Shown here: positions 37,715-46,339 of the stretch, piece after piece
Numbering within the stretch: position 1 is the stretch's first letter
Layout of the letters: each line of letters begins with the position of its first letter
From: Sphingomonas melonis
GTDB taxonomy: Bacteria > Pseudomonadota > Alphaproteobacteria > Sphingomonadales > Sphingomonadaceae
Length of the DNA stretch: 64,000 nucleotides
Reading direction: 5' to 3'
NCBI RefSeq assembly: GCF_013409985.1
Contig: NZ_JACCBY010000001.1
Coordinates: 310,001 to 374,000 of the forward strand
Made by a program: the position numbers and the translations under genes
The notes under the pieces: generated by a model
What the model was told of the DNA's origin: nothing
Seen by the model: the letters and a program-made list of their open reading frames with translations, nothing else
Database searches by the model: none

Positions 37715-39496
37715 TTGAACATAGCTCCCCGCGGTCGGCTGGACGACGCGCTCGCCCGGCACTGGATCGCGCTCACCCTCGTCACCTGGCTCGGGGTGAT
37801 GGTCTGGTACGTCTGGAACGACTGGAACCTGATCCGCTGGCTGTCGCTCGGCGACACCGACGACAATATGCGGCTGATGCAGGTGCGCGCCTGGCTCGCC
37901 GGGCAGGATTGGTACGATCTGCGCAACTACCGGCTCAATCCGCCGGGCGGCTTCGACATCCACTGGAGCCGCATCGTCGACCTGCCGATCGCCGGTTTGA
38001 TCCTGTTCTTCCGCCTGTTCACCAGCAACTTCTGGGCGGAGCGGCTCGCCTGCGGGATCGCCCCGCTGCTGCCGCTGGGAATCGCAATGCTCGGCGTCGC
38101 CGCGACGGTGCGGCGGCTGATCGATCCGCGCGCCTGGCCGCTGGCGCTGCTGTTCCTGCTCGGCACCTCGGCGACGATGCTGATGTTCCTGCCCGAACGC
38201 ATCGACCATCACGGCTGGCAGTTGGCGATGCTCAGCCTCACCGTCGCCGGCCTGTGCGATGCACGCGGCGCACGCGGCGGGCTGATGGTCGGGCTGGCGA
38301 GCGCGGTCAGCCTCGCGATTGGGCTGGAGATGCTGCCCTATTGCGCGATGGCGGGCGCGATCATCACCCTGCGCTGGATGTGGGACCGCAGCGAGGCGCG
38401 CCGGTTACAGGCCTATGCGCTGAGCCTCGGCGGCGGCAGCGCGATCGGCTTCGCCGTCTTTGCCTCCTATGCCAATTACGCGATGCGCTGCGACGCGCTG
38501 ACCCCGGTGTGGCTGAGCGTCACCGTAGCGGCGGGAGCATTGCTGTTCCTGCTCGCCTGGCTCAACCCGACGTCGCGCGGGTTGCGGATCGGGCTGGCGG
38601 TGGTCGCGGGCGCGATGATCGGGGCGGGCTTCGTCCATTTCTTCCCGCAATGCCTCGGCCGGCCCGAGGGCGTCTCGCCCGAGTTGCAGAAGAACTGGCT
38701 GAACAACGTCCGTGAAGCCAAGCCGATCTACAAACATCCGTTCCGCCTCGGCTTTCCGATCGCGGCGCTGCCGATCGTCGGCGTCGTCGGCGTGATCCTC
38801 GGCACGTGGCGGGCGCGGCGCTCGCCGGCGCTGATCGGCTGGAGCGCGGTGGCGCTGTTCGTCACCTTCGCTTGCCTGATGCTGCTGTGGCAGGTGCGCG
38901 CCGGGCCGGCGGCGCAATTGCTCGCCGTGCCGGGCGCGACCCTGCTCGGCTGGATCGTGCTGCCGTGGCTGCTCGAACATCGCTCGTGGCCGGTGCGGAT
39001 CGCCGGCACGGCGGCGGCGTTCCTGATCGTCTCCGGCCTGTTCGCCGGGCTGATCATCAAATATCTGCCGGTCGACGTGCCCAACGCCTATACCAAGCGG
39101 GTCAACCGTTCGACGGGCAGCTGCGTGCGCTATACCGTGTTGAAGCCGCTCGACCGCTATCCGGCGCAGACGATCTTCACCTTCGTCGATCTCGGGCCGC
39201 GGCTGATCACCGTGACGCATCACGATGCGATCGCCGGGCCGTATCACCGCAACGGCGATGCGATCCTCGACGTCCAGCATGCCTTCGGCGGGAGCGCGGA
39301 TCAGGCGCATGCGATCATCAAGCGCCACGGCGCAACGATGCTGATGCTCTGCCCGAACCATTCGGAATCGACCAACTATCGCGCGCGCAATCCGGGTGGC
39401 TTCTACGACCAGCTCGCGCATGGCGAGGTGCCGGCGTGGCTGACGCCGCTGCCGCTCCCCGCCAATTCTCCGCTGCGTTTGTTCAAGGTGGATTGA
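37715..39496 (+). CDS. Polytopic GT-C-type membrane protein (putative lipid-sugar transferase)
   Basis: A 593-residue integral membrane protein with about 11-12 helices in its first ~460 residues and a soluble C-terminal ~130 residues. A first-loop acidic motif, SLGDTDDNMRLMQVRAWLAG, is followed by a W-Y-D-L-R-N-Y-R segment. This arrangement is typical of GT-C transferases that use polyprenyl-phosphate sugars. HGWQLAMLSL and FLPERIDHH are also notable. It starts TTG 37715; no better start with a ribosome site is visible. It is divergent from the GtrA-like gene. The sequence after its stop contains a diverged copy of its last 32 codons. Confidence 0.8.
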   Translation: MNIAPRGRLDDALARHWIALTLVTWLGVMVWYVWNDWNLIRWLSLGDTDDNMRLMQVRAWLAGQDWYDLRNYRLNPPGGFDIHWSRIVDLPIAGLILFFRLFTSNFWAERLACGIAPLLPLGIAMLGVAATVRRLIDPRAWPLALLFLLGTSATMLMFLPERIDHHGWQLAMLSLTVAGLCDARGARGGLMVGLASAVSLAIGLEMLPYCAMAGAIITLRWMWDRSEARRLQAYALSLGGGSAIGFAVFASYANYAMRCDALTPVWLSVTVAAGALLFLLAWLNPTSRGLRIGLAVVAGAMIGAGFVHFFPQCLGRPEGVSPELQKNWLNNVREAKPIYKHPFRLGFPIAALPIVGVVGVILGTWRARRSPALIGWSAVALFVTFACLMLLWQVRAGPAAQLLAVPGATLLGWIVLPWLLEHRSWPVRIAGTAAAFLIVSGLFAGLIIKYLPVDVPNAYTKRVNRSTGSCVRYTVLKPLDRYPAQTIFTFVDLGPRLITVTHHDAIAGPYHRNGDAILDVQHAFGGSADQAHAIIKRHGATMLMLCPNHSESTNYRARNPGGFYDQLAHGEVPAWLTPLPLPANSPLRLFKVD

Positions 39497-39523
39497 GCGG
39501 GCAAACGTCTCCGGACCCACCCT

Positions 39524-39626
39524 GTCACCCCGGACTGGTTCCGGGTCCACACTGCGGCGAGGAGCAAGGCCTGGGGCGCACACGCGCGCTTGCGGATCGG
39601 TGGACCCCGGAACCAGTTGGGGTGAC
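39524..39626. repeat. Intergenic repeat family C, copy 2
   Basis: It opens GTCACCCCGGACTGGTTCCGG and closes CCCCGGAACCAGTTGGGGTGAC. It lies between the GT-C gene stop and a diverged copy of that gene's 3' end, in the gene-free stretch 39497-39909. A 9-bp stem-loop (39637-39659) follows. Confidence 0.75.
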
Positions 39627-39636
39627 GGATCGCGTG

Positions 39637-39659
39637 GGGTGAGGTGACGAACCTCACCC
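39637..39659 (+). terminator. Stem-loop GGGTGAGGT-5 nt-ACCTCACCC
   Basis: A perfect 9-bp stem with a 5-base loop lying between the family C repeat and the pseudogene fragment. It could end the GT-C transcript, though it is 140 bases past its stop. Confidence 0.45.
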
Positions 39660-39661
39660 GC

Positions 39662-39763
39662 CGTTACGACCAGCTCGCGCATGGCGAGGTGCCGGTGTGG
39701 CTGACGCCGCTGCCGCTGCCGCTGCCCGCCAATTCGCCGCTGCGTTTGTTCGAGGTGGATTGA
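39662..39763 (+). pseudogene. Fragment: diverged copy of the 3' end of the GT-C gene
   Basis: It reads YDQLAHGEVPVWLTPLPLPL and ends with LRLFEVD and a stop. The intact gene ends YDQLAHGEVPAWLTPLPLPA through LRLFKVD. The two differ by several substitutions and a 6-base insertion (an extra LP), so this is an old copy, not a recent or assembly duplication. It has no start codon and probably marks a lost paralogue. Confidence 0.7.
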
Positions 39764-39781
39764 GCGGGGAGGGCACCGTGT

Positions 39782-39893
39782 CCCCCCCTCCGTCACGCCT
39801 TCGGCGCGCCACCCCCCTGGCGGGGGAGGATTATGGAAGTCCTCCCCCGCCAGGGGGAGGTGGCAGCGCGAAGCGCTGACGGAGGGGGAGGAA
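39782..39893. repeat. Intergenic repeat family D, copy 2 (two inverted halves)
   Basis: CCCCCCTCCGTCACGCC to GGCGGGGGAGGA is mirrored by TCCTCCCCCGCCAGGGGGA to TGACGGAGGGGGAGGA, with 8 bases between. It ends 17 bases from the marC stop. Confidence 0.75.
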
Positions 39894-39909
39894 AGGGCGA
39901 CGCCCGCCG

Positions 39910-40530
39910 TTACCGCAGGCTCACCTGCAACCCGTCCATCACGAACTGCACTGCCAGCGCCGCCAGCAGCACGCCCAGCAGCCGAGTGATCACCGCCTCG
40001 ATCCGCGCGCCGAGCAGCCGCATCAGCGGCCCCGCCGCGAGCAGCGCCACCAGCGTCAGCAACAGGATCACCCCCATCGCCGCGAGCACCACCAACGTCG
40101 CCTCGATGCCGTTGGTGCGCGCGACGAGCAGCATCACCGAGGCGATCGAGCCCGGCCCGGCGATCATCGGCATCGCCATCGGGAAGATCGACACGTCGTC
40201 CGCCTCGGGATCGTGCGCGACCTTGGCGGCGCGATCCTCGCGGCGCTGCGTGCGCTTCTCGAACACCATCTCGAGCGCGATCAGGAACAGCATGATGCCG
40301 CCGGCGATGCGGAAGCTCGCGAGGCTGATGCCCAGCCCCTTGAGCAGCGCCTCGCCCGCCAGCGCGAAGACCAGCAGGATGACCGTCGCGACGCCGACCG
40401 CGCGGAACGCCATCGCCCGCCGCTGGACAGGGGAGGCGCCCGCCGACAGGCCGGCATAGATCGGCGCGCAGCCGAGCGGATCGATGATGACGAAGAAGGT
40501 GATCAGCGTCGAGACGAAAAGCTCGATCAC
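39910..40530 (-). CDS. MarC-family integral membrane protein
   Basis: A 206-residue protein with six hydrophobic helices. It shows the MarC hallmarks: [19 protein letters not shown] at the start, [14 protein letters not shown], and [21 protein letters not shown] in the second half. The family has no proven substrate; the multiple-antibiotic-resistance link was withdrawn for E. coli marC. It starts GTG 40530, overlapping the folD stop by 4 bases (GTGA), so translation is coupled. It is the last gene of a yggT-yggU-folD-marC run. Confidence 0.9.
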   Translation of the reverse strand: MIELFVSTLITFFVIIDPLGCAPIYAGLSAGASPVQRRAMAFRAVGVATVILLVFALAGEALLKGLGISLASFRIAGGIMLFLIALEMVFEKRTQRREDRAAKVAHDPEADDVSIFPMAMPMIAGPGSIASVMLLVARTNGIEATLVVLAAMGVILLLTLVALLAAGPLMRLLGARIEAVITRLLGVLLAALAVQFVMDGLQVSLR

Positions 40531-41393
40531 AGGGCGGCCTCTAGCCGCTCGCGACGGCAGGCGGAGACATAGGTGTTGCGGATCAGGCAGGCGATCGTCA
40601 TCGGCCCGACGCCGCCCGGCACCGGCGTGATCGCGCCTGCCACCGCGCTCGCCGCGGCGAAGTCGACGTCGCCGACCAGCCCGTCATCGGTCCGGTTGAT
40701 GCCGACGTCGATCACGCTCGCGCCCGGCTTGATCCAGTCGCCCTGGATGAAGCGCGGGATGCCCACCGCCGCGACGACGATATCCGCCTTGCGCAGGTGC
40801 GCGGCGACATCGCGGGTGCGGCTGTGGACGATGGTGACGGTGCAGCTCTGCTGGAGCAGCAATTGCGCCATCGGCTTGCCGACGATGTTTGACCGGCCGA
40901 CGACCACCGCCTCCATCCCCGACAGATTGGGGTGGATGTCCTTGAGCAGCATCAGGCAGCCGAGCGGCGTGCACGGCACGAACCCTTCCGCGCCGATCGC
41001 CAGCCGGCCGGCATTGACCGGGTGGAAGCCGTCGACATCCTTGTCGGGATCGATCGCGAGCAGCACCGCCTGCGCATCGATATGCGCGGGCAGCGGCAGC
41101 TGGACGAGGATGCCGTCGACGGCGGGATCGGCATTGAGCTGCGCGACCAGCGCGAGCAGCGTCGCCTCGTCGGTATCGGCGGACAGGCGATGTTCGAAGC
41201 TGGCCATGCCGGCGTCGCGCGTCGCCTTGCCCTTGTTGCGGACATAGACGGCGGAGGCGGGGTCCTCGCCGACCAGCACGACGGCAAGGCCGGGCGCGCG
41301 GCCGGTGGCTTCGCGGAAGGTAGCGACATGGGTGGCGACGCGGGTGCGCAGGGCAAGGGCATGCGCCTTGCCGTCGATGATCGTGGCGGTCAT
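40527..41393 (-). CDS. folD: Bifunctional methylenetetrahydrofolate dehydrogenase/cyclohydrolase
   Basis: A 288-residue enzyme that oxidises 5,10-methylene-THF to methenyl-THF with NADP+ and hydrolyses it to 10-formyl-THF, feeding purine (see purH in this window) and Met-tRNA formylation. The catalytic Lys is in YVRNKGKAT (about 50-58). Other motifs are [39 protein letters not shown] and [16 protein letters not shown] 41393 overlaps the yggU stop (ATGA). Confidence 0.97.
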   Translation of the reverse strand: MTATIIDGKAHALALRTRVATHVATFREATGRAPGLAVVLVGEDPASAVYVRNKGKATRDAGMASFEHRLSADTDEATLLALVAQLNADPAVDGILVQLPLPAHIDAQAVLLAIDPDKDVDGFHPVNAGRLAIGAEGFVPCTPLGCLMLLKDIHPNLSGMEAVVVGRSNIVGKPMAQLLLQQSCTVTIVHSRTRDVAAHLRKADIVVAAVGIPRFIQGDWIKPGASVIDVGINRTDDGLVGDVDFAAASAVAGAITPVPGGVGPMTIACLIRNTYVSACRRERLEAAL

Positions 41394-41692
41394 GCCACGG
41401 TCTCATAGAGTGTGGCGGCGATCTTCGCCAGCGCGGCGGCGTCGCCCGCGACGTGCAACCGCTTGAGCCGCGCGGTATCCCCGCCGATCAGCGTGACGTC
41501 GCGCTTCGCGACGCCGAAGCTCCTGGCGACCAGCGCGATCAGCGCGGCATTGGCCTTGCCGTCGACGGGGGCGGCGGCGAGTCGCGCGGCGAGATGCTCG
41601 TCGGTGCCCGCGGCGATCGCATCGCGCCCGCCGCGCGGCGTCACGCGGATCGCGACGACGAGGCCGTCGTCGCGGATCGTCCAGGCCGGCAT
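41390..41692 (-). CDS. yggU: DUF167/YggU family protein
   Basis: A 100-residue protein with the family's central [13 protein letters not shown] and the [30 protein letters not shown] motif, followed by SARLKRL-type residues. It is a small alpha/beta protein of unknown role found across bacteria and eukaryotes. It lies 10 bases downstream of yggT and overlaps folD by 4 bases, matching the widely seen yggT-yggU pairing. Confidence 0.92.
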   Translation of the reverse strand: MPAWTIRDDGLVVAIRVTPRGGRDAIAAGTDEHLAARLAAAPVDGKANAALIALVARSFGVAKRDVTLIGGDTARLKRLHVAGDAAALAKIAATLYETVA

Positions 41693-41702
41693 AGGCGGCG
41701 GA

Positions 41703-42014
41703 TCAGGCCGCGCCGTTGGCCAGCAGGCTCATCGCGATATTCGGCAGGATGACGCTGTCGAGGATGCGGATGATGATCAGCACCACCAGCGGCGCAAGGT
41801 CGATGCCGCTGATATTGGGCAGGATACGGCGCAGCGGCCGGTAGAGCGGCTCGGTCAGCCGATCGAGCCCGTAATGCAGCGAGCTGACGAAATTGTTCGA
41901 GGTGTTGATCACGTTGAAGACGATCAGCAGCGACAGCACGAACTGGACCATGATGATCCACCACAGCACGTTCAGCAGCACCTGGATGATCTGGATGAGG
42001 GTAAGCGCGATCAC
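41703..42014 (-). CDS. yggT: YggT family membrane protein
   Basis: A 103-residue protein with two hydrophobic segments. It shows the YggT pattern (a QFVLSLLIVFNVINTSNNFV stretch, LTEPLYRPLRRILPNISGIDLAPLV). YggT/CCB3-like proteins are implicated in osmotic shock survival or cytochrome assembly but their action is not settled. It starts GTG 42014 and heads the yggT-yggU-folD-marC operon. Confidence 0.92.
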   Translation of the reverse strand: MIALTLIQIIQVLLNVLWWIIMVQFVLSLLIVFNVINTSNNFVSSLHYGLDRLTEPLYRPLRRILPNISGIDLAPLVVLIIIRILDSVILPNIAMSLLANGAA

Positions 42015-42158
42015 GCGAGGCTCCGGGATAAGAATGTGGCGGTCGATCTAGCCTGTCCGGAGCGCGGCGAACAGCGTTTGTAAGAGGGAGGGGCCGGCGC
42101 CCGCACCGCAGGGCGATGGCATGGGCGTTCATGGGCGCCGCACCCTCCCAGCCTCCCC

Positions 42159-42266
42159 CGTCACCCCGGACTCGTTCCGGGGTCCACCGGGCCGCATGCC
42201 AGCCGCCTGAGCATCCAGCATTTCTCCTCGCCGCAGAGTGGACCCCGGAACGAGTCCGGGGTGACG
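42159..42266. repeat. Intergenic repeat family C, copy 3
   Basis: It opens CGTCACCCCGGACTCGTTCC and closes GGAACGAGTCCGGGGTGACG, with near-perfect 22-base ends. It is the main content of the gene-free stretch 42015-42339 upstream of yggT and downstream of ruvB. I see no gene in the rest of that stretch. Confidence 0.8.
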
Positions 42267-42339
42267 GAGTAAGTTTGGAGGAACCGGTCGATCGTCGAAG
42301 CACCGCTCCACGCGCGGACCTGCCCGGCCGGTATTGCCA

Positions 42340-43365
42340 TCAAGGGACGTCGAACAGGCCGTCCTGCGATCCGGCGGGCGGGTTGAGGCCGAGATGCTTC
42401 CAGCCGCCGGCGTTGAGCACCCGCCCGCGCGCGGTCCGTGCGACGAGGCCGAGCTGGATCAGATAGGGCTCGATCACCTCCTCGATCGTATCGCGCGGCT
42501 CGCTGAGCCCGGCGGCGAGCGTCTCGACGCCCACCGGCCCGCCGCGATAGATGTCGGCGATCATGTGCAGATAGCGCCGATCCATCGCATCGAGCCCGAG
42601 CGAATCGACCTCGAGCCGGTTGAGCGCGCGATCGGCGGCGACGCGGTCGACGGTCGGCGTGCCCGCGACATTGGCGAAGTCGCGCACCCGGCGCAGCAGC
42701 CGCCCGGCGATCCGCGGCGTACCGCGCGCACGCCGCGCGATCTCGCTCGCGCCATCGGGGGCGATGCCGAGGTCGAGCAGCCCGGCGGCACGGGTGACGA
42801 CGCGGGTCAGTTCCTCGACCGTATAGAATTGCAGTCGCACCGGAATGCCGAACCGGTCGCGCAGCGGCGTGGTCAGCAGGCCCTGCCGCGTCGTCGCGCC
42901 GACGAGCGTGAACTTGGGCAGGTCGATCCGCACGCTGCGCGCCGACGGTCCTTCGCCGATCATCAGGTCGAGCGCGCGATCCTCCATCGCCGGATACAGC
43001 ACCTCCTCGACCGCGGGTTGCAGCCGGTGGATCTCGTCGATGAACAAGACGTCGCCGTCTTCCAGATTGGTGAGCAGCGCGGCGAGATCACCCGACTTGG
43101 CGATCACCGGGCCGGAGGTGGCGCGGAAGCCGACGCCCATCTCGCGCGCGATGATCTGCGCCAGCGTCGTCTTGCCGAGCCCCGGCGGCCCGAAGAACAG
43201 CACATGGTCGAGCGCATCGCCGCGCCCGCGCGCCGCCTCGATGAACACACGCAGATTCTCGCGCGCCGCCTGCTGCCCGACGAACTCGTCGAGACTGCGC
43301 GGACGCAGCGCCGCATCGACATCCTCGGGACGGCGGCTGGCGGAAAGGAGACGGTCGTCGGTCAA
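42340..43365 (-). CDS. ruvB: Holliday junction branch-migration ATPase RuvB
   Basis: A 341-residue AAA+ motor that drives RuvA-bound Holliday junctions. Motifs include [12 protein letters not shown], Walker [14 protein letters not shown], Walker [12 protein letters not shown], the [19 protein letters not shown] sensor region, and the winged-helix C-terminus ([20 protein letters not shown]). It starts TTG 43365, which overlaps the parE stop by 4 bases (TTGA). So ruvB translation depends at least in part on ribosomes finishing the toxin gene. Confidence 0.97.
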   Translation of the reverse strand: MTDDRLLSASRRPEDVDAALRPRSLDEFVGQQAARENLRVFIEAARGRGDALDHVLFFGPPGLGKTTLAQIIAREMGVGFRATSGPVIAKSGDLAALLTNLEDGDVLFIDEIHRLQPAVEEVLYPAMEDRALDLMIGEGPSARSVRIDLPKFTLVGATTRQGLLTTPLRDRFGIPVRLQFYTVEELTRVVTRAAGLLDLGIAPDGASEIARRARGTPRIAGRLLRRVRDFANVAGTPTVDRVAADRALNRLEVDSLGLDAMDRRYLHMIADIYRGGPVGVETLAAGLSEPRDTIEEVIEPYLIQLGLVARTARGRVLNAGGWKHLGLNPPAGSQDGLFDVP

Positions 43366-43664
43366 TGGGTTCCCGGCAAGACTTGGCGCATATCACGCGA
43401 TTGATGGATGATCCGTACGATGATCACCGTATCGCCTTCGACGCGATAGAGGATGCGATGCGGACGATGCGACAGGGATCGTATGTCCAGATTGAGTTCC
43501 GACCATTCGGCGCCTGCGAACGGCTGATCCCGTAGCAGGCGAAACAAACGACGAAAGCCGTTGATATGGGCCGCAGAAGCCGATTTGCCGAAATCCCGGC
43601 GCCCTGTCTCGCCGATGTCCCGCAGATCGCGACGCGCGGCTGCGCTGACGCGCAGCCTAGTCAT
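43362..43664 (-). CDS. parE: Type II toxin, RelE/ParE family
   Basis: A 100-residue basic protein ([20 protein letters not shown]). The ParE fold is indicated by [24 protein letters not shown], then [25 protein letters not shown] at the C-terminus. ParE toxins poison DNA gyrase; related RelE toxins cut mRNA, but the length and R-I-L-Y-R-V strand favour ParE. ATG 43664 overlaps the parD stop by 8 bases. Its stop overlaps the ruvB start. GC in this stretch is about 55%, below the neighbouring ruv genes. Confidence 0.88.
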   Translation of the reverse strand: MTRLRVSAAARRDLRDIGETGRRDFGKSASAAHINGFRRLFRLLRDQPFAGAEWSELNLDIRSLSHRPHRILYRVEGDTVIIVRIIHQSRDMRQVLPGTH

Positions 43665-43908
43665 CGGCGGCGAGGATTTCAGCGATGATCTCGTCGAGGA
43701 TATCTTCCGGCTCGCGATCAATGATCCCTGACGCGATCCCTTCCGCGATCAACACCTGTACCCGCCGCACATCGGCCTGATACGCATCCTGATCGCGTTC
43801 GATCAGGTCGCGCAGATAGGCGGCCGGGTCCGCGAACCCCTCTGCCGACACGCGGCCGTCGACATAATGCTGGAGGTCGGCCGGCAGGGAGACGTGGAAC
43901 TGCGCCAT
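43657..43908 (-). CDS. parD: Type II antitoxin, ParD family
   Basis: An 83-residue acidic protein. The first ~45 residues form a ribbon-helix-helix DNA-binding domain (MAQFHVSLPADLQHYVDGRV, then AYLRDLIERD). The acidic C-terminal tail ([18 protein letters not shown]) is the toxin-wrapping part. ATG 43908 gives the classic ParD start; an upstream in-frame start at 43947 would nearly reach ruvA. It lies 47 bases after ruvA and overlaps parE. ParD usually represses its own operon, which here would also affect ruvB. Confidence 0.88.
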   Translation of the reverse strand: MAQFHVSLPADLQHYVDGRVSAEGFADPAAYLRDLIERDQDAYQADVRRVQVLIAEGIASGIIDREPEDILDEIIAEILAADD

Positions 43909-43955
43909 GTTCCCGATATAGTCCCGTTTCGCCGGAGCGTCCAGCAATGCGGGCG

Positions 43956-44552
43956 CTACTTCGCCGCCTTGCGCAGCGCCAGCCGCACCAGCGCGTCGAG
44001 CGTCGCGCCCGGCCCGAGGTCCTCTTCCGCCGCGCCGACCGCGCTCGCCGCCTCGGCGGGGCGGAAGCCGAGGTTGAGCAGCGCCGACACCGCATCCGCC
44101 GCCGCGCCGACCGGGATCACCTGCGCCGCCGCCGCCGGGCCGAGCGCCACCGTACCCACCTTGTCCTTGAGCTCGCGCACGATCCGTTCGGCGAGCTTCG
44201 GCCCGACGCCGTTGGCGCGCGCCACCATCGCCTTGTCCTGCGCCGAGACCGCGCGCGCGATCTCCTGCGTGTCGAGCGCCGACAGGATCGCCAGCGCAAC
44301 GCGTGACCCCACCCCCTGCACGCCGGTGAGCAGCCGGAACCAGTCGCGCTCCTCGGCGCGCGCGAAGCCGACGAGGCGGATCGAATCCTCGCTGACCAGC
44401 ATCTCGGTATGCAGCATCGCCGCCTCGCCGACCGGGCCGATCGCCGCCAGCGTGCGCGCCGAGGCGCCAACGAAATAGCCGACGCCGCCGACGTCGATCA
44501 CCGCATAATCGACCCCGGTCGACTCGAGCCGGCCTTTCAGATGCGCGATCAT
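43956..44552 (-). CDS. ruvA: Holliday junction-binding protein RuvA
   Basis: A 198-residue protein that tetramerises on four-way junctions and loads RuvB. The OB-fold N-terminus is [20 protein letters not shown]. Two helix-hairpin-helix segments follow: [20 protein letters not shown] and [19 protein letters not shown]. The C-terminal RuvB-contact domain has [19 protein letters not shown] overlaps the ruvC stop (ATGA). It is separated from ruvB by the parDE pair, which breaks the usual ruvA-ruvB adjacency. Confidence 0.97.
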   Translation of the reverse strand: MIAHLKGRLESTGVDYAVIDVGGVGYFVGASARTLAAIGPVGEAAMLHTEMLVSEDSIRLVGFARAEERDWFRLLTGVQGVGSRVALAILSALDTQEIARAVSAQDKAMVARANGVGPKLAERIVRELKDKVGTVALGPAAAAQVIPVGAAADAVSALLNLGFRPAEAASAVGAAEEDLGPGATLDALVRLALRKAAK

Positions 44553-45055
44553 GCCGTCACCCGCGCGCGACGCGCCATGCCCTGCGCCGAGGCGAGATGG
44601 TGCGCATGCGTGATCGCCACCGCCAGCGCATCCGCCGCATCGGGGCCGGCGAGCTTGGCGCCGGGCAGCAGCACCGCCATCATCGCCTGGATCTGCTTCT
44701 TCTCGGCGCCGCCGGTGCCGACCACCGCCTTCTTGACGGTCGAGGGATGATATTCGCCGATATGCAGCCCGTTGCCCGCCGCGGCGAGCAGCACGACGCC
44801 GCGCGCCTGCCCCAATTTGAGCGTGGACTGCGCATTGGTGTTGCCGAGCACCTCCTCGACCGCGGCGCCATCGGGCCGTTCGGTGAGGATCACGTCGATC
44901 AGCGCGGCATGCAGGTTCGACAGCCGCCGCGGCAGCGGCATCGACGGATCGGTGCGAATCTGGCCGTTGGCGATGTGGCTCAGCCGGTTGCCATCGGCAT
45001 GGATGACGCCCCAGCCGGTCGTGCCGAGGCCGGGATCGAGGCCGAGGATGATCAT
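44549..45055 (-). CDS. ruvC: Crossover junction endodeoxyribonuclease RuvC
   Basis: A 168-residue Holliday junction resolvase. It starts [18 protein letters not shown] with the first catalytic Asp (D7). Next come [24 protein letters not shown] and the [20 protein letters not shown] loop. The C-terminal acidic pair sits in [17 protein letters not shown] chose ATG 45055; the frame stays open upstream but that part is repeat DNA. It heads the ruvC-ruvA-parD-parE-ruvB run. Confidence 0.96.
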   Translation of the reverse strand: MIILGLDPGLGTTGWGVIHADGNRLSHIANGQIRTDPSMPLPRRLSNLHAALIDVILTERPDGAAVEEVLGNTNAQSTLKLGQARGVVLLAAAGNGLHIGEYHPSTVKKAVVGTGGAEKKQIQAMMAVLLPGAKLAGPDAADALAVAITHAHHLASAQGMARRARVTA

Positions 45056-45076
45056 GATGCCGCCACGGAGAAAGGA

Positions 45077-45298
45077 TTTTGCGCGCGGAGGCGCAGAGGA
45101 CGCAGAGAGAGCGTCAGGAGCGCGGCAGCAGTACCGCCTAGGCACGCGCGAGACGCCCGTCCAGACCGTACCATCCTCTGCGCCCTCTGCGCCTCTGCGC
45201 GCAAAACCTCTTCGCGTCTTCGCGTCTTCGCGTGAATCGCTTTTCCGGCAAGCCGGGAGAAGGGGGGATTCGCGCGAAGGCGCGAAGACGCGAAGAGG
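45077..45298. repeat. Intergenic repeat family E, full copy (two adjacent inverted repeats)
   Basis: This is the main content of the gene-free stretch 45056-45419. Arms 45077-45107 and 45176-45206 (TTTTGCGCGCGGAGGCGCAG and its inverse) form one dyad. Arms 45207-45240 and 45267-45298 (CCTCTTCGCGTCTTCGCG and its inverse) form a second dyad right beside it. Single arms of the same family occur at 5704-5781 and 15761-15790. It ends just upstream of ruvC and may carry or disturb its promoter. Confidence 0.8.
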
Positions 45299-45419
45299 TC
45301 CCACGCGGGACAATCGTCCTGCGATCCAGCAGCCATGGGATGAGGCCCGCCGGCGCGGGAAGGCGCAGCCGCGGGCGCGACCTTTCGCGCCTGCGCGCCA
45401 CCGCGTGAACCCGGCAGGG

Positions 45420-46163
45420 TCAGCCCAGCTTCTCCATCACCTCGTCGGAGACCTCGTAATTGCCCCAGACGGTCTGCACGTCGTCATCGTCGTCGAGCGT
45501 GTCGATCAGCTTGAACAGCGTCGCCGCATCGCCCTCGTCGACCGACACCATCGTCTGCGGCCGCCACGCGAGCTTGGCGCCCTCGGGCTCGCCGAGCACC
45601 GGCTCCAGCGCCTTGGCGACCTCGTGCAGGTCGCCGACCGCGGTCCAGATCTCGTGGCCGTCCTCGGACGAGGAGACGTCCTCGGCGCCCGCCTCCAGCG
45701 CCGCCTCGAACACCTTCTCGGCGTCGCCGGCGCTCGCCGGATAGCTGATCAGGCCCATCCGGTCGAAGGCGTGGCTCACCGAACCGGACGCGCCGAGGTT
45801 GCCGCCGTTCTTGGCGACCGCGGTGCGCACGTTGGTTGCGGTGCGGTTGCGATTGTCGGTCAGCGCCTCGATGATCAGCGACACGCCGCCTGGGCCGAAG
45901 CCTTCGTAGCGGATTTCCTCGTAGCTCTCGGTATCGCTGCGGCTCGCCTTGTCGATCGAGCGCTGGATATTGTCCTTGGGCATCGACTGCGCCTTGGCGG
46001 CGTTGACCGCGGCGCGCAGCCGCGGGTTCATGTCGGGATCGGGAAGACCCATTTTCGCCGCCACGGTGATTTCGCGGCTGAGCTTGGAGAACATGCCCGA
46101 GCGCTTCTTATCCTGCGCGCCCTTGCGGTGCATGATGTTCTTGAACTTGGAATGGCCTGCCAT
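45420..46163 (-). CDS. YebC/PmpR-family (TACO1-like) regulatory protein
   Basis: A 247-residue protein with the family start [20 protein letters not shown] (usual form AGHSKWxNIxHRK). It also has [17 protein letters not shown] and [19 protein letters not shown], then an acidic C-terminal domain. YebC proteins have been described as transcriptional regulators. Relatives including TACO1 act on translation of difficult sequences such as polyproline runs. The gene often lies next to ruvCAB, as here (upstream, same strand). Confidence 0.95.
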   Translation of the reverse strand: MAGHSKFKNIMHRKGAQDKKRSGMFSKLSREITVAAKMGLPDPDMNPRLRAAVNAAKAQSMPKDNIQRSIDKASRSDTESYEEIRYEGFGPGGVSLIIEALTDNRNRTATNVRTAVAKNGGNLGASGSVSHAFDRMGLISYPASAGDAEKVFEAALEAGAEDVSSSEDGHEIWTAVGDLHEVAKALEPVLGEPEGAKLAWRPQTMVSVDEGDAATLFKLIDTLDDDDDVQTVWGNYEVSDEVMEKLG

Positions 46164-46208
46164 GGACTGCCTCTAACGGATAATCCCGAGCCTTTAGGGT
46201 TTCTTTGC

Positions 46209-46339
46209 AAACGCGCCAAGGCGCGTTTCGCGGTGCCGGCCCGCTCCCCCTCCCGGCCGCCCATCAGGATACCATGTGGGTGGCCGGGAGGGGGAGCGGG
46301 CCGGCACCGCCTCGAAACCTCGCTTTTCGGCGAGGTTTC
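46209..46339. repeat. Compound inverted repeat (family H): two small hairpins around a 33-bp-arm dyad
   Basis: The outer hairpins are AAACGCGCC-AA-GGCGCGTTT (46209-46228) and GAAACCTCGC-TTTTCG-GCGAGGTTTC (46314-46339). Between them, arms 46231-46263 and 46277-46309 match over 33 bases with one mismatch around a 13-base loop (CGGTGCCGGCCCGCTCCCCC and its inverse). It lies between yebC and the DUF1003 gene and overlaps the DUF1003 stop. Confidence 0.85.

Noticed and set aside
45420..46163. YebC as a ruv-operon regulator
   Set aside because: The neighbourhood is common in bacteria and the sequence gives no direct sign of such control. It is separated from ruvC by a large repeat block.
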